Shown: positions 6,085 to 14,720, counted from the first letter of the stretch. The stretch is DNA of 22,494 nucleotides from Gorillibacterium sp. (GCA_014380705.1 JACMJI010000354.1:1-22494); one strand, 5' to 3'. The notes: generated by a model not told the origin, from the letters alone. Numbers and translations are program-made.

Positions 6085-6894
6085 ATGTCCGAACAGATTC
6101 AAACGATAAAAGTGGCAGTGGCTGGTGTTGGCGGGAGAATGGGCAAAGAGGTGGCAAAGCTTGCATTGTCTGATCCAGGAATGTCGCTTGTAGCGGCTGT
6201 GGATCGAACTCATGTGGATATGGATGCTGGATTATTAGTTGGACTAGGTGAATCTGGCATTCCTGTCCGCAATGATTTAGAGCTTGCTCTTATTGAATCA
6301 AAAGCAGAGGTGCTTGTTGATTTTACAGTCCCGCAGGCGGTTATGGTTAATGCAAGAATCGCTATTGCTCAGGGAGTTCGTCCAGTAATCGGTACAACTG
6401 GACTAACAACTGAGGATCTTGAAGAGCTGGACAAGCTTGGCAAAGAGAAAGGGATCGGGGTCATTGTTGCACCTAACTTCTCAATTGGGGCCGTTCTCAT
6501 GATGAAGTTTGCTGCAGAGGCAGCAAAGTATTTGCCGCATGTGGAGATTGTTGAATATCACGGAGACCAGAAGCTGGATGCACCCTCTGGAACCTCTATT
6601 AAAACAGCAGAGCTTATCGCCCAGAATCGTCAAGAACTCCGTCAAGGGAATCCTCAGGAAGAGGAAACCATTGAGGGTGTTCGCGGTGGTCTTTACCAAG
6701 GGTTTCGTATCCATAGTGTTCGACTACCTGGCATTTTCGCTCAGCAAGAGGTTATCTTTGGGGGATATGGACAAACGTTAAAAATTCGTCATGACTCCTT
6801 CGACCGCGCTGGTTATATGCCTGGTGTAGCCATCGCAATAGATAAGGTGATGGGAATTACGGGCTTGGTTTATGGGTTTGAGCATTTTCTATAA
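6085..6894 (+). CDS. dapB: 4-hydroxy-tetrahydrodipicolinate reductase
   Basis: DapB (269 aa, normal length) reduces the product of DapA with NAD(P)H in the lysine and diaminopimelate pathway, in the cytoplasm. The N-terminal Rossmann fold has VAVAGVGGRMGKEVAKL. The catalytic region EYHGDQKLDAPSGTS places the catalytic histidine at H159 and lysine at K163, the numbering known from E. coli. The residue after H159 is glycine, where the family motif usually has a second histidine. VRGGLYQGFRIHSVRLPG is also typical. The start at 6085 follows GGAG at about 10 nt, while the in-frame TTG at 6061 has none. Dipicolinate for spores also derives from this pathway, which suits a spore former. Confidence 0.96.
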   Translation: MSEQIQTIKVAVAGVGGRMGKEVAKLALSDPGMSLVAAVDRTHVDMDAGLLVGLGESGIPVRNDLELALIESKAEVLVDFTVPQAVMVNARIAIAQGVRPVIGTTGLTTEDLEELDKLGKEKGIGVIVAPNFSIGAVLMMKFAAEAAKYLPHVEIVEYHGDQKLDAPSGTSIKTAELIAQNRQELRQGNPQEEETIEGVRGGLYQGFRIHSVRLPGIFAQQEVIFGGYGQTLKIRHDSFDRAGYMPGVAIAIDKVMGITGLVYGFEHFL

Positions 6895-6961
6895 ATACAT
6901 TTTACAGTGATTTTCCTTCTTATCTTTATTGATAATTAATTACAGTCAGGAAGTGGACAAG

Positions 6962-7396
6962 ATGGGTCTCGATATCGCATTTATTGCACATGATCGAATG
7001 AAGGATGAAATGGTTAATTTTGTTACTGCCTATTGCCATGTTTTTGCTAAAGATCACCGACTCTTCGCTACGGGAACAACAGGTCAGCGAATAATGGAAA
7101 AAACGGGATTGGAGATTCATCGTTTCATGTCTGGTCCTTTGGGTGGAGATCAGCAGATTGGAGCTCTTGTTGCCCGTAATGTAATGGATCTGGTTATTTT
7201 TCTTCGGGATCCGTTAACGGCCCAACCTCACGAACCAGATATTAATGCGCTACTGCGGCTATGTGACGTTCAAGGAATACCGCTTGCAACCAATGTAGCG
7301 ACTGCTGAGATTCTTGTTAGAGCTTTGGAGCGGGGAGAATTTGGTTGGCGTGAACTCGTTCACAAATATAAGGTCTCGGTGAGTGAAGAATTATGA
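6962..7396 (+). CDS. mgsA: Methylglyoxal synthase
   Basis: MgsA (144 aa) converts dihydroxyacetone phosphate to methylglyoxal and phosphate, a bypass of lower glycolysis under phosphate shortage. [14 protein letters not shown] and ATGTTGQRI form the phosphate-binding region. The catalytic residues follow E. coli spacing exactly: D63 (GGDQQIG), D83 (LRDPL), H90 and D93 (PHEPD). [12 protein letters not shown] is the usual C-terminal motif. The start at 6962 is preceded by AGGAAG at 8 nt. Its last bases overlap the start of bshB1 (ATGA), so the two are translationally coupled. The placement makes sense because bacillithiol is used to detoxify methylglyoxal in Bacillales. Confidence 0.96.
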   Translation: MGLDIAFIAHDRMKDEMVNFVTAYCHVFAKDHRLFATGTTGQRIMEKTGLEIHRFMSGPLGGDQQIGALVARNVMDLVIFLRDPLTAQPHEPDINALLRLCDVQGIPLATNVATAEILVRALERGEFGWRELVHKYKVSVSEEL

Positions 7397-8097
7397 GTCA
7401 GGGACTTGACCTCCTTGTATTCGGTGCACACGCAGACGATGCAGAGATCGGTATGGGAGCAACGATTGTTAAGCATATTCAAGCGGGTTATCGTGTGGCT
7501 GTATGTGATCTTACTTATTCTGAGATGTCCTCCAATGGAACGGTTGAGTTGCGAAAGCAAGAAGCGGCTAAGGCTTCGGACATCCTTGGGCTTACAGAAC
7601 GCAGCTGCTTAGGTTTACCGGATCGGGGTTTATTCTGCAGTGCTGAACAGATCGAAGCGGTTGCTATGGAAATTCGCAGGCTCCGACCGCGTATCGTCTT
7701 TGCTCCCTATTGGGTGGATCGTCATCCTGATCATGTCATGTGTGGCCAAATTGTAGAACAAGCTGTTTTTTCGGCAAAACTACGCCGTTATCGACCGGAT
7801 GTCTTGCCTGTTACCGTTGAGAATGTTTATTATTACTTTATAAATGAAATGGGTAAGGTTGATTTTATGTTGGATGTTTCATCCTTTTATGATCAAAAGC
7901 TGCTCGCTTTAAGTGCCTACTCCAGTCAATTTGCTGCTCCTTCTGCTGATCATCTTGATATTGTGGCGACTCCGCTTAATCAAGGGTATTTGGAACGGGT
8001 AAAGCTTCGGGATCAGATGCTCGGTATGAAGCAACAATTGGCTTATGCAGAAGGATTTGCTTCAAAAACAACCTTCATAACCGATCTCATCCTTTAA
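7393..8097 (+). CDS. bshB1: Bacillithiol biosynthesis deacetylase BshB1
   Basis: BshB1 (234 aa) removes the acetyl group from N-acetylglucosaminyl-malate, the second step of bacillithiol synthesis. It belongs to the LmbE/PIG-L zinc deacetylases. The zinc-binding pattern is [12 protein letters not shown] (H13, D16) and [10 protein letters not shown] (H114). The usual AHPDD is AHADD here. YSEMSSNG and AYSSQF are further family motifs. The start overlaps the mgsA stop by four bases. A 46-nt gap follows to bshA, the enzyme acting one step earlier. The third gene, bshC, is not in the window. Confidence 0.95.
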   Translation: MSQGLDLLVFGAHADDAEIGMGATIVKHIQAGYRVAVCDLTYSEMSSNGTVELRKQEAAKASDILGLTERSCLGLPDRGLFCSAEQIEAVAMEIRRLRPRIVFAPYWVDRHPDHVMCGQIVEQAVFSAKLRRYRPDVLPVTVENVYYYFINEMGKVDFMLDVSSFYDQKLLALSAYSSQFAAPSADHLDIVATPLNQGYLERVKLRDQMLGMKQQLAYAEGFASKTTFITDLIL

Positions 8098-8143
8098 TCA
8101 TTCTTTCTCCACACTCAAAACTGTTCAAACAGGAGGAATATAT

Positions 8144-9319
8144 GTGAAAGATCGTTTAAAGATAGGCATTACATGTTACCCCACACTTGGTGGCTCTGGC
8201 GTTGTCGCTACTGAACTTGGCAAGCTACTAGCGGAGAAAGGGCACGAGGTGCATTTTATTACCCATAGTATGCCATTCCGGTTGGGACGCTTTCACCGAA
8301 ATATTTACTTTCATGAGGTTGAAGTCAGTGATTATTATGTATTCCGTTACCCACCTTATGATCTTGCTTTAGCTAACAAAATTTCACAGGTTGCCAAGAC
8401 CGAAGGATTAGATTTATTACATGTCCATTATGCAATTCCACATGCCGTCTGTGCCCTTCTTGCTAAACAGATGGTAGGAGACCACTTAAAGGTGGTAACG
8501 ACATTGCACGGAACGGATATTACGGTTCTGGCGGCCGATCAATCCTTAAGTAATTTAATTGGTTATGCCATAAACCAGAGTGATGCCGTAACGGCTGTTT
8601 CTGAGGATCTAATACGGGAAACCCAGAACAGACTCGATATCACTCGTCCAATCGATCGCATTCACAATTTTGTCGACAAGCGGGTTTTCTTCCCCCGTGA
8701 GGTTCATTCTCTGCGTAAGGAATTCGCTTCTCCTGATGAGAAAATTTTATTACATATGTCAAATTTCCGCCCAGTTAAAAGGGTCATGGACGTTGTGGAT
8801 ATTTTTGCCAAGGTCAATGCGGAGATTCCCTCCCGTCTCGTCTTTGTAGGCGAGGGTCCAGACCTTACCAAGGTTATCGCTCAGGTCAAAGACCTGGGCC
8901 TAACAGAGCGAGTCAGCTTCTGTGGGAAGCAGGATGATGTTGCGGAGTTATTGTCCTTGTCGGATGTTATGCTTCTGCCGTCGGAAAAAGAAAGCTTTGG
9001 GTTGGTCGCACTTGAAGCGATGGCCTGTGGGGTCCCAACCGTAGGTTCCCTAGCAGGTGGTATTCCTGAATTGATAGAGCATGGTGTCACAGGCTTCTTA
9101 TCTCCCATTGGTGATACAACCGCTATGGCGGCTCAAGTTATTCGATTATTCAAGGATGAGCAGCTTTACAAACAAATGTCAGATGCCTGTATCGAACGCT
9201 CCGATGTCCACTTTAACTATAAGATGATCGGAATGGAGTATGAAAAAATCTACTATCGTGTGCTGGGACTGCCTTATCCTGAGCAGGAAAACTGCAGTCA
9301 AAGCATTTGTTGCACCTGA
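8144..9319 (+). CDS. bshA: Bacillithiol glycosyltransferase BshA
   Basis: BshA (391 aa) is the GT4-family transferase that joins N-acetylglucosamine from UDP-GlcNAc to L-malate, the first step of bacillithiol synthesis. The N-terminal GT-B domain has GITCYPTLGGSGVVATELG, HVHYAIPHA and TTLHGTDITVLA. The C-terminal domain has SNFRPVKRVMDVVDIF and the EX7E motif in ESFGLVALEAMACGVPTV. The start is GTG, 7 nt after a strong AGGAGG, and an MKDRLKIG-like opening suits the family. The C-terminus is somewhat longer than in B. subtilis and ends 16 nt before cca. Confidence 0.96.
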   Translation: MKDRLKIGITCYPTLGGSGVVATELGKLLAEKGHEVHFITHSMPFRLGRFHRNIYFHEVEVSDYYVFRYPPYDLALANKISQVAKTEGLDLLHVHYAIPHAVCALLAKQMVGDHLKVVTTLHGTDITVLAADQSLSNLIGYAINQSDAVTAVSEDLIRETQNRLDITRPIDRIHNFVDKRVFFPREVHSLRKEFASPDEKILLHMSNFRPVKRVMDVVDIFAKVNAEIPSRLVFVGEGPDLTKVIAQVKDLGLTERVSFCGKQDDVAELLSLSDVMLLPSEKESFGLVALEAMACGVPTVGSLAGGIPELIEHGVTGFLSPIGDTTAMAAQVIRLFKDEQLYKQMSDACIERSDVHFNYKMIGMEYEKIYYRVLGLPYPEQENCSQSICCT

Positions 9320-9335
9320 AGTGATGGGAGTCCGA

Positions 9336-10628
9336 ATGAGAAGAGAAGCAGCATCCGTTCTCACTCGTCTTGAAGAGGCGGGATATATTGCTTTTTTCGT
9401 AGGTGGTTTTATCCGAGACACGGTACTTCATCGACCGGTAAAAGACATCGATCTCGCTACGTCAGCTAGGCCAGAGGATGTTATCGCTATTTTTCCAAAG
9501 GTTATCCCTACGGGGCTAAAGCATGGAACGGTTACGGTACTTTCAGGGGGCTTTGGTTTTGAAGTCACGACCTTTCGCACGGAGTCGGAGTACGAAAATT
9601 TCCGACGTCCAAGGGAGGTGGTATTTGTTACGGATATTACCGAGGATTTGCGCCGTCGCGATTTTACCATGAACGCCATGGCGATGGACCGACAAGGAAG
9701 GATTCTAGATCCGTTTAATGGACGCAGAGATCTGGAATCAGGGATATTGCGCTGTGTCGGTGATGCCGATCTGCGTTTTCGGGAGGATGCTCTGCGAATG
9801 GTACGCTGCATCCGTTTCGCTGCTGAATACCGGCTTAAAGTGGAGTCTAATACATGGCTTGCATTGCATGCTAATGCCAAGCTGCTTCGCCATGTTGCCA
9901 TGGAACGGGTACGTAGTGAACTGGAGCGAATCCTTAAGGGAAGCGACCCTTACATGGGAATTTCGCTTCTAGCGGACAGTCGCCTGCTCAAGAATACAAA
10001 AGAAAAGCTCAGTTGGGCGCTCACGGAGTGGACTACAGTGGATTTACCCCCCGTGTTGAAGCAATTAGGGAGCCTCTCTTCGGGTCTACGGTGGTTTCTA
10101 TTAGCCAAAACCATGAAACTAACGACAATAACTGCAGAGCAGGTGTGGAGGCTGCTCACGTTCTCCCAAGCTGAGCTCAAGCAAGTCAGTGCTTTTCTTG
10201 GGTTTGACCATTATCTTGAAGCAGGGGAGCATCATCCCTTGGGAATGGCTAATGTCTTCAAGAATGGTGTACTCCACTATGGCAGAGAAGCGGCTCAAGC
10301 ATGGTTAGAAACCATGACCGTTTTTTATTCCCCTATGAGCATGACCGATAATTTAGCCGTTTCGGATGAAGGTGAATTACAAACGGAAATTTGGGGATCT
10401 CTGGTTCTACATAATGGACTAAACTGGTTATCGGAGATGCCCGTATTCGAAATCAACGATCTAATGATAAATGGTCAGGATATTCTGACGGCTACCCACA
10501 AAAACTCCGGTCCCTGGTTAGGTCGTGTTCTTCGTCAGATTCTATCTGAGGCTGCATGCAATCGGCTTCCGAATGAGAAGGAGCTGTTACTGCGGCGGGC
10601 AGTTGAGCTCGCTGTGGAAGAATGTTAA
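9336..10628 (+). CDS. cca: CCA-adding tRNA nucleotidyltransferase
   Basis: This 430-aa class II tRNA nucleotidyltransferase builds or repairs the CCA end of tRNAs without a template. The head domain has FFVGGFIRD with the catalytic DxD at D37 and D39 (KDIDLATS). RRDFTMNAMAMD is the flexible-loop and ribose-binding region, and RFREDALRMVRCIRFAAEY is the neck. The start at 9336 is preceded by GGGAG at 5 nt. Another ATG lies at 9324, and reading from 9240 would overlap bshA. The C-terminal body and tail domains are present, so the gene is full length. It ends 27 nt before birA. Confidence 0.95.
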   Translation: MRREAASVLTRLEEAGYIAFFVGGFIRDTVLHRPVKDIDLATSARPEDVIAIFPKVIPTGLKHGTVTVLSGGFGFEVTTFRTESEYENFRRPREVVFVTDITEDLRRRDFTMNAMAMDRQGRILDPFNGRRDLESGILRCVGDADLRFREDALRMVRCIRFAAEYRLKVESNTWLALHANAKLLRHVAMERVRSELERILKGSDPYMGISLLADSRLLKNTKEKLSWALTEWTTVDLPPVLKQLGSLSSGLRWFLLAKTMKLTTITAEQVWRLLTFSQAELKQVSAFLGFDHYLEAGEHHPLGMANVFKNGVLHYGREAAQAWLETMTVFYSPMSMTDNLAVSDEGELQTEIWGSLVLHNGLNWLSEMPVFEINDLMINGQDILTATHKNSGPWLGRVLRQILSEAACNRLPNEKELLLRRAVELAVEEC

Positions 10629-10655
10629 CAGCATAATGGGACGGGGGTTTTAACA

Positions 10656-11465
10656 ATGGTCGAATTTGAAGCCATGTCCGGTGACCAACTGGATTCAGCT
10701 TTGCTCCTAAGCAAGCTGGAAACAGCTGTACTTGGCAGAGAAATGCGCGTGTATGATTCTGTATCTTCTACGCAGGATGAAGCTCGTCAATGGGTAACTC
10801 AGGGTGCTCCACATGGCGCTCTTATTCTGGCTGAGGAACAGACTTCGGGTCGAGGACGATTGGGTAGACTCTGGCATTCCCCAAAAGGGAAGGGAGTTTG
10901 GATGAGTATCGTTTTGAAATCGGATACGCCTTTTCTGTATCCGCCCCAATTAACCCTGTTAAGTGCAGTAGCTTTATGTCGAGCTGTTCGCATATTAACT
11001 GGACTTGATGTCGGAATTAAGTGGCCAAATGACCTATTGATTGGGGAGAAAAAGGTTTCAGGCATTCTGCTTGAATCGGTTGAAACAAAGGCAAAAGAAA
11101 CCGTAATTGTAGCGGGAATTGGTATTAGTGTTAATTTACTGCTGAACGATTACCCTGAATCCCTGAAGTTAAAAGCTACCTCTCTGAAGATTGAAAGCGG
11201 AAAAACCATTGATCGCCAACAATTGATCGTTATTTTCCTCAAACAATTCGAGGATTTATTTGAGCTTTACCTTCGAGAAGGCTTCTCGCCCATCCTTACC
11301 CTATGGGAAGCCCATAGTCTAACTTTAAATAGAGAGGTTTCTCTACGTACACCCAAGGGTATCCTTACTGGTCTTGCGGTCCGTCTGGATGATACAGGTG
11401 CGCTTATTTTACGAGCATCGGATGGAAATGAGCAAAAAGTATTTTCTGGAGATATCATTTTTTGA
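10656..11465 (+). CDS. birA: Biotin-[acetyl-CoA-carboxylase] ligase without DNA-binding domain
   Basis: This 269-aa biotin protein ligase makes biotinyl-5'-AMP and attaches biotin to acetyl-CoA carboxylase and other carriers. The catalytic domain is intact: SSTQDEA, the GRGRLGR adenylate loop at G65-R71, KWPNDLL at K122-L128 and KVSGILLE. The C-terminal SH3-like domain follows (REVSLRTPKGILTG, to the end). What is missing is the N-terminal winged helix of about 60 residues that lets the Bacillus enzyme act as biotin repressor. Only about 30 residues precede VYDSVSSTQ. The gap to cca is 27 nt and the upstream frame belongs to a normal cca C-terminus, so no hidden exon-like piece exists. It should be a ligase only. 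Confidence 0.93.
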   Translation: MVEFEAMSGDQLDSALLLSKLETAVLGREMRVYDSVSSTQDEARQWVTQGAPHGALILAEEQTSGRGRLGRLWHSPKGKGVWMSIVLKSDTPFLYPPQLTLLSAVALCRAVRILTGLDVGIKWPNDLLIGEKKVSGILLESVETKAKETVIVAGIGISVNLLLNDYPESLKLKATSLKIESGKTIDRQQLIVIFLKQFEDLFELYLREGFSPILTLWEAHSLTLNREVSLRTPKGILTGLAVRLDDTGALILRASDGNEQKVFSGDIIF

Positions 11466-11493
11466 AAATATTATGGGTTTTTCATTAGGCCTT

Positions 11494-11502
11494 TGCTATA
11501 AT
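11494..11502 (+). promoter_or_regulatory. Extended -10 promoter for the pan leader and operon
   Basis: TGC followed by a perfect TATAAT (11497-11502) forms an extended -10. No good -35 hexamer is present at 16-18 nt, which such promoters tolerate. The transcript would start near 11509 and run through the leader into panB. Confidence 0.65.
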
Positions 11503-11509
11503 AAGCAGA

Positions 11510-11690
11510 CGGGCGGTATCCGATAGGAACTGCACCCAGCTATTGATTTGCCCCTGAACCGCATGATGGTATTTGTTGTAGGATGAAGGATTCTGCTCTG
11601 AGCCGCAAAGCCCGAGACAGAGGTTCATGCCGACACAGCTTCTTTGTGTATGGATGACCTTTTAGTTTCGGACTAAAGGGTTTTTTTATG
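11510..11690 (+). ncRNA. Structured leader RNA upstream of panB, candidate pan motif
   Basis: The region between the promoter and panB is non-coding and rich in possible structure. A 9-bp stem lies at 11521-11545, with a GAA bulge (11527-11529) and CACC loop. CTCTG (11596-11600) pairs with CAGAG (11618-11622), and ACACA (11633-11637) with TGTGT (11645-11649). TGAACC (11555-11560) with GGTTCA (11622-11627) and GCATGA (11561-11566) with TCATGC (11625-11630) exclude each other, as in a switch. An intrinsic terminator ends the leader. A conserved RNA called the pan motif is known from leaders of panB/panC/panD operons in Firmicutes. Assignment to it rests on position, not on a checked consensus. 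Confidence 0.55.
11657..11687 (+). terminator. Intrinsic terminator or attenuator just before panB
   Basis: CCTTTTAGT (11658-11666) pairs with ACTAAAGGG (11672-11680) around a TTCGG loop, followed by seven T (11681-11687). It lies downstream of a promoter and 16 nt before the panB ribosome-binding site. It would therefore stop the leader transcript unless anti-termination or read-through occurs. Alternatively it ends a free small RNA. Confidence 0.85.
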
Positions 11691-11717
11691 CTCTAAATCC
11701 ATGAAGGAGGATGCACC

Positions 11718-12596
11718 TTGAATAATCGCAAGCCTATGACTACACTGAAGCTGCGCAAAATGAAACAAGAAGGCACACCCATTACTATGATTACCGCCTA
11801 CGATTACCCATCAGCTAAACTCGCGGATGAAGCGGGAATGGATATGATATTAGTTGGAGACTCGCTCGGGAATGTAGTCCTGGGTTATGATTCCACGCTG
11901 CCAGTTACTCTTGAGGATATGATTTATCACAGCCGTCCGGTTAATCGGGCAGTTTCGTCAAGCTTTGTCGTCACGGACATGCCTTTTTTAACCTATCATG
12001 GCAGTCTTGATTCGACACTATTCAATGTGGGCAGAATCATACGTGAGGGTGGCAGCAAGGCGGTTAAAATGGAGGGTGGACGTGAAATCGCCAAAACCGT
12101 TGAGGCTGTTGTGAATGCGGGGGTTCCGGTTGTAGGACACGTAGGACTGACTCCCCAATCGGTTCACCAATTAGGTGGTTATCGCGTTCAGGGTAAAAAC
12201 TCGGAACAAATACGGAAGCTATTTGATGATGTAATAGCTTTGGAACAAGCAGGAGCTTTTGCAATCGTACTTGAACTCGTAACAGATGACATTGCAGCCG
12301 AGATCTCATCCAAGGTGAATGTCCCAACGATTGGAATCGGATCAGGGTCAAGCTGTGACGGTCAGGTGCTTGTGTTTCATGATTTATTACAATACGGCTC
12401 TGAGGTTGCCCCAAAGCGTTTCGTGAAGACTTATGCGGATATTGGAGCTCAAATACGCCAAGCCATATCTACATATGGGGAGGAAGTTCGCAGCCGCCAA
12501 TTTCCCGCTAAAGAGCATGCTTTCCAGTCGAGCAAGGAACAATCGGGTTCGAAACCGACCACACAAGAGGAATCAACCTCCCTTTACGGGAATTAA
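11718..12596 (+). CDS. panB: 3-methyl-2-oxobutanoate hydroxymethyltransferase
   Basis: PanB (292 aa) adds a hydroxymethyl group from methylenetetrahydrofolate to ketoisovalerate, giving ketopantoate, the first committed step to pantothenate and CoA. ITAYDYPSAKLADEAG, VGDSLGNV (metal ligand D48), DMPF, KMEGG, GHVGLTPQSVHQLGGY and GIGSGSSCDGQVLV are all typical. The start is TTG, 7 nt after GAAGGAGG. The last 30 residues or so are a polar Ser/Gln/Glu-rich tail beyond the common fold and look disordered. It heads the panBCD set and lies behind a leader with a terminator, so its expression is probably attenuated. Confidence 0.96.
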   Translation: MNNRKPMTTLKLRKMKQEGTPITMITAYDYPSAKLADEAGMDMILVGDSLGNVVLGYDSTLPVTLEDMIYHSRPVNRAVSSSFVVTDMPFLTYHGSLDSTLFNVGRIIREGGSKAVKMEGGREIAKTVEAVVNAGVPVVGHVGLTPQSVHQLGGYRVQGKNSEQIRKLFDDVIALEQAGAFAIVLELVTDDIAAEISSKVNVPTIGIGSGSSCDGQVLVFHDLLQYGSEVAPKRFVKTYADIGAQIRQAISTYGEEVRSRQFPAKEHAFQSSKEQSGSKPTTQEESTSLYGN

Positions 12597-12627
12597 CATT
12601 AGATAAAGCAAGGAGTTGTCTACATCC

Positions 12628-13497
12628 ATGGAAGTAATCAAAACCATTAAAGAACTGCGAGCTGCCCTCAAGGGACGACACCAGAATGACAGAACAATCG
12701 GATTAGTGCCAACGATGGGTTTTCTGCATGATGGTCATGCCAGCTTGATTCGCAGGGCGGCTGTCGAGAATGCTACTGTAGTTCTTAGTATTTTTGTAAA
12801 TCCAACTCAGTTTGGACCAAATGAGGATTTTGAACGTTACCCGCGAAATGTAGAAGGTGACCTTCGAGTTGCCGAAGAAGCGGGTGCTGACTTTGTATTT
12901 ATGCCGGATATTAAAGAAATGTATCCGCGGGAACCCATGACCTCTGTATCTTTGGTTGGTGTGACAGAAAGACTATGCGGGGCTTCTAGACCGGGTCATT
13001 TTGACGGCGTCGCTTTGGTTGTGTGCAAATTACTCAATATTGTTCAGCCTGACCGTGCTTATTTCGGGATGAAGGATGCTCAGCAGGTTGCTGTTATTCA
13101 AACCATGGTTGCCGATCTTAATCAGGACACAACGATTGTTGTTTGTCCAATTGTTCGAGCTGCAGATGGTCTGGCTCTAAGCTCGCGGAACGTGTATTTA
13201 AGCGATGATGAGAGGGAACAGGCTCTTATGCTGTCTCAAGCACTTCATAAGTCTGAGGATTGGTTGAAAGAGACCAAAGGTGATCCTGTAAAGCTTAGAA
13301 GCTACATTCAGGAGTACATTAGCGCTTCTCCACTTGCTGATATTGATTATATCGAAGTTTTGTCTTATCCAGCGCTCCTTGCGCCATTAGAATGGAATCC
13401 TGCAGAGCATGCGGATCGCGAGTGGATTGTTGCGCTCGCTGTGCGTTTTGGCACGACCCGACTAATCGATAACCGTCTTATTCCAATGAAGGTATAA
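12628..13497 (+). CDS. panC: Pantothenate synthetase
   Basis: PanC (289 aa) joins pantoate and beta-alanine with ATP through a pantoyl-adenylate. The nucleotidyl-transferase signature is PTMGFLHDGHASL (H34, H37), followed by SIFVNPTQFGPNEDF, RPGHFDGVALVVCKLLNIV, AYFGMKDAQQ and the KMSKS-like SSRNVYL. The start is ATG 12628, 12 nt after AAGGAG. The in-frame TTG at 12616 touches that site and is unlikely. panD follows so closely that an in-frame ATG overlaps the intergenic junction. PanC uses the products of both neighbours, PanB (through ketopantoate reductase, not in the window) and PanD. Confidence 0.96.
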   Translation: MEVIKTIKELRAALKGRHQNDRTIGLVPTMGFLHDGHASLIRRAAVENATVVLSIFVNPTQFGPNEDFERYPRNVEGDLRVAEEAGADFVFMPDIKEMYPREPMTSVSLVGVTERLCGASRPGHFDGVALVVCKLLNIVQPDRAYFGMKDAQQVAVIQTMVADLNQDTTIVVCPIVRAADGLALSSRNVYLSDDEREQALMLSQALHKSEDWLKETKGDPVKLRSYIQEYISASPLADIDYIEVLSYPALLAPLEWNPAEHADREWIVALAVRFGTTRLIDNRLIPMKV

Positions 13498-13524
13498 ATG
13501 ACTAAGAGTGGAGGCGTTTCCCCT

Positions 13525-13911
13525 ATGTTTCGAACGATGATGAAATCGAAGCTGCACCGAGCAACAATAACGGAAGCCAATTTAAACTACGTTGGCAGTA
13601 TTACGATTGATGAAGATTTAATGGATCTTGCCGATTTGTATCCGAATGAGAAGGTTCAAATCGTTGATAATAATAATGGGGCGCGGTTGGAAACCTATAC
13701 CATTCCAGGGCCTAGAGGGACAGGTGTGATCTGTTTGAACGGCGCTGCAGCACGCTTAGTTCAGCCCGGTGATAAGATCATCATTATTTCTTATGCTATG
13801 ATGTCAGAAGAACAAGCACGAGCACTCATTCCAAAAGTTGTTATCTTAGATGATAACAATAAGCCCATTATTCAGGACTATATTGAGCACCATTCAACCG
13901 TATTGAGTTAA
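13525..13911 (+). CDS. panD: Aspartate 1-decarboxylase proenzyme
   Basis: PanD (128 aa) decarboxylates aspartate to beta-alanine for PanC. The chain cleaves itself at Gly24-Ser25 ([11 protein letters not shown]), turning Ser25 into the pyruvoyl cofactor. The cleavage position matches the family exactly when translation begins at 13525 ([19 protein letters not shown]). GGAGG at 13510-13514 supports this. A start at 13498 would add nine residues and move the cleavage site. NNGARLETY and [17 protein letters not shown] are conserved. It is last of the pan genes. A 90-nt gap to the next gene shows no terminator. Confidence 0.96.
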   Translation: MFRTMMKSKLHRATITEANLNYVGSITIDEDLMDLADLYPNEKVQIVDNNNGARLETYTIPGPRGTGVICLNGAAARLVQPGDKIIIISYAMMSEEQARALIPKVVILDDNNKPIIQDYIEHHSTVLS

Positions 13912-14001
13912 CCCCAACTTATCCATTTACCTCCGGTATGAAACGCTCCTCCAAGGCAAACAATGAAGAATAGATTGTCGCCAAAAATGAGGGGGGACGG
14001 T

Positions 14002-14619
14002 ATGTTCAAGGAAATTTTTGCTACAATGAACGAAGCCCTCGACGATATTATGAAGGATTATACAAAGGCGGGGGTAAACCAGACAGAATCTTTGGAGGAG
14101 CAGTTTAACTTACTGAAGATGATGAGTGATTATTGTTTAGAGGAGTGGCTCCAGTTTGAAGAAAGATTGTCAGAATGTCGCTCGAAGCTAACATCAACAA
14201 CGAAGGATGCACTTTTACTTCAACCAACACCAGCAGTGAGTGAAGTTATTCCGTTATCAGATCATTTTGTTAAAGGGCAGGGTTATTATAAATTGTATAT
14301 GTTTCAACAAGCGATTACTGAGTTTAAGGAGCTTATCCAAGAATTCCCTGAATTTGTTCTGGGACGCGTTTATTTAGCGATGAGCTTTCTACGCTTAGGT
14401 AAGCTTGAGGACTCTTATCGGCACTTCCAATTACTGTTGCCACTAACCACGAATGCCAAGCTAAAGGCCATCTCATATCATGCAATGGGCTGCATTCAAG
14501 TCCAATATCAGAATATGGAGCATGCTTATGGTTTTTTTAAACTGGCAGATTTCACCGATTCTTCATTTATGGAGCCTTCCTTTTGGAATAAGGAATTTTG
14601 GCCTTATCAGCGAACATAA
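14002..14619 (+). CDS. TPR-like protein between panD and dinG
   Basis: A 205-aa soluble protein. The first 85 residues are helical and rich in Glu/Leu, possibly a coiled coil (LEEQFNLLKMMSDYCLEEW). Residues 90-190 carry two or three TPR-like units (GQGYYKLYMFQQAITEFKELIQEFP, then YLAMSFLRLGKLEDSYRHFQLLLP, then YHAMGCIQVQYQNMEHAYGFFKLA). The start at 14002 is preceded by GAGGGGGGACGG. A start at 13963 lacks a site. It is unlike the TPR protein at 5397. The function is unknown, and nothing in its neighbours explains it. The following 101-nt gap to dinG has only a short inverted repeat (CCTAAG 14623, CTTAGG 14685). Confidence 0.78.
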   Translation: MFKEIFATMNEALDDIMKDYTKAGVNQTESLEEQFNLLKMMSDYCLEEWLQFEERLSECRSKLTSTTKDALLLQPTPAVSEVIPLSDHFVKGQGYYKLYMFQQAITEFKELIQEFPEFVLGRVYLAMSFLRLGKLEDSYRHFQLLLPLTTNAKLKAISYHAMGCIQVQYQNMEHAYGFFKLADFTDSSFMEPSFWNKEFWPYQRT

Positions 14620-14720
14620 AGGCCTAAGAGCGGTAGGCACTGCCATCCTGGGCTTGTTTGAACAAGATGAAATTGTTTGGTATGCTTAGGTGGGCGAAGG
14701 AAGGGATTTGATTTGCGGCA

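Noticed and set aside
5926..6213. 95-aa minus-strand frame over repeat copy B and the dapB start
   Set aside because: It runs antisense through dapB and the intergenic repeat, and its composition (Cys/His/Ser-rich) is not protein-like.
9428..9901. 157-aa open frame on the minus strand
   Set aside because: It lies wholly inside cca, has no ribosome-binding site and a Ser/Arg-rich composition expected from an antisense shadow.
11510..11690. T-box leader before panB
   Set aside because: No T-box sequence (GGTGGnACCGCG type) or specifier-loop arrangement is visible.
14620..14720. LexA/SOS operator before dinG
   Set aside because: No GAAC-N4-GTTC site is present. Only TTTGAACAAG and a loose CCTAAG/CTTAGG inverted repeat are seen.
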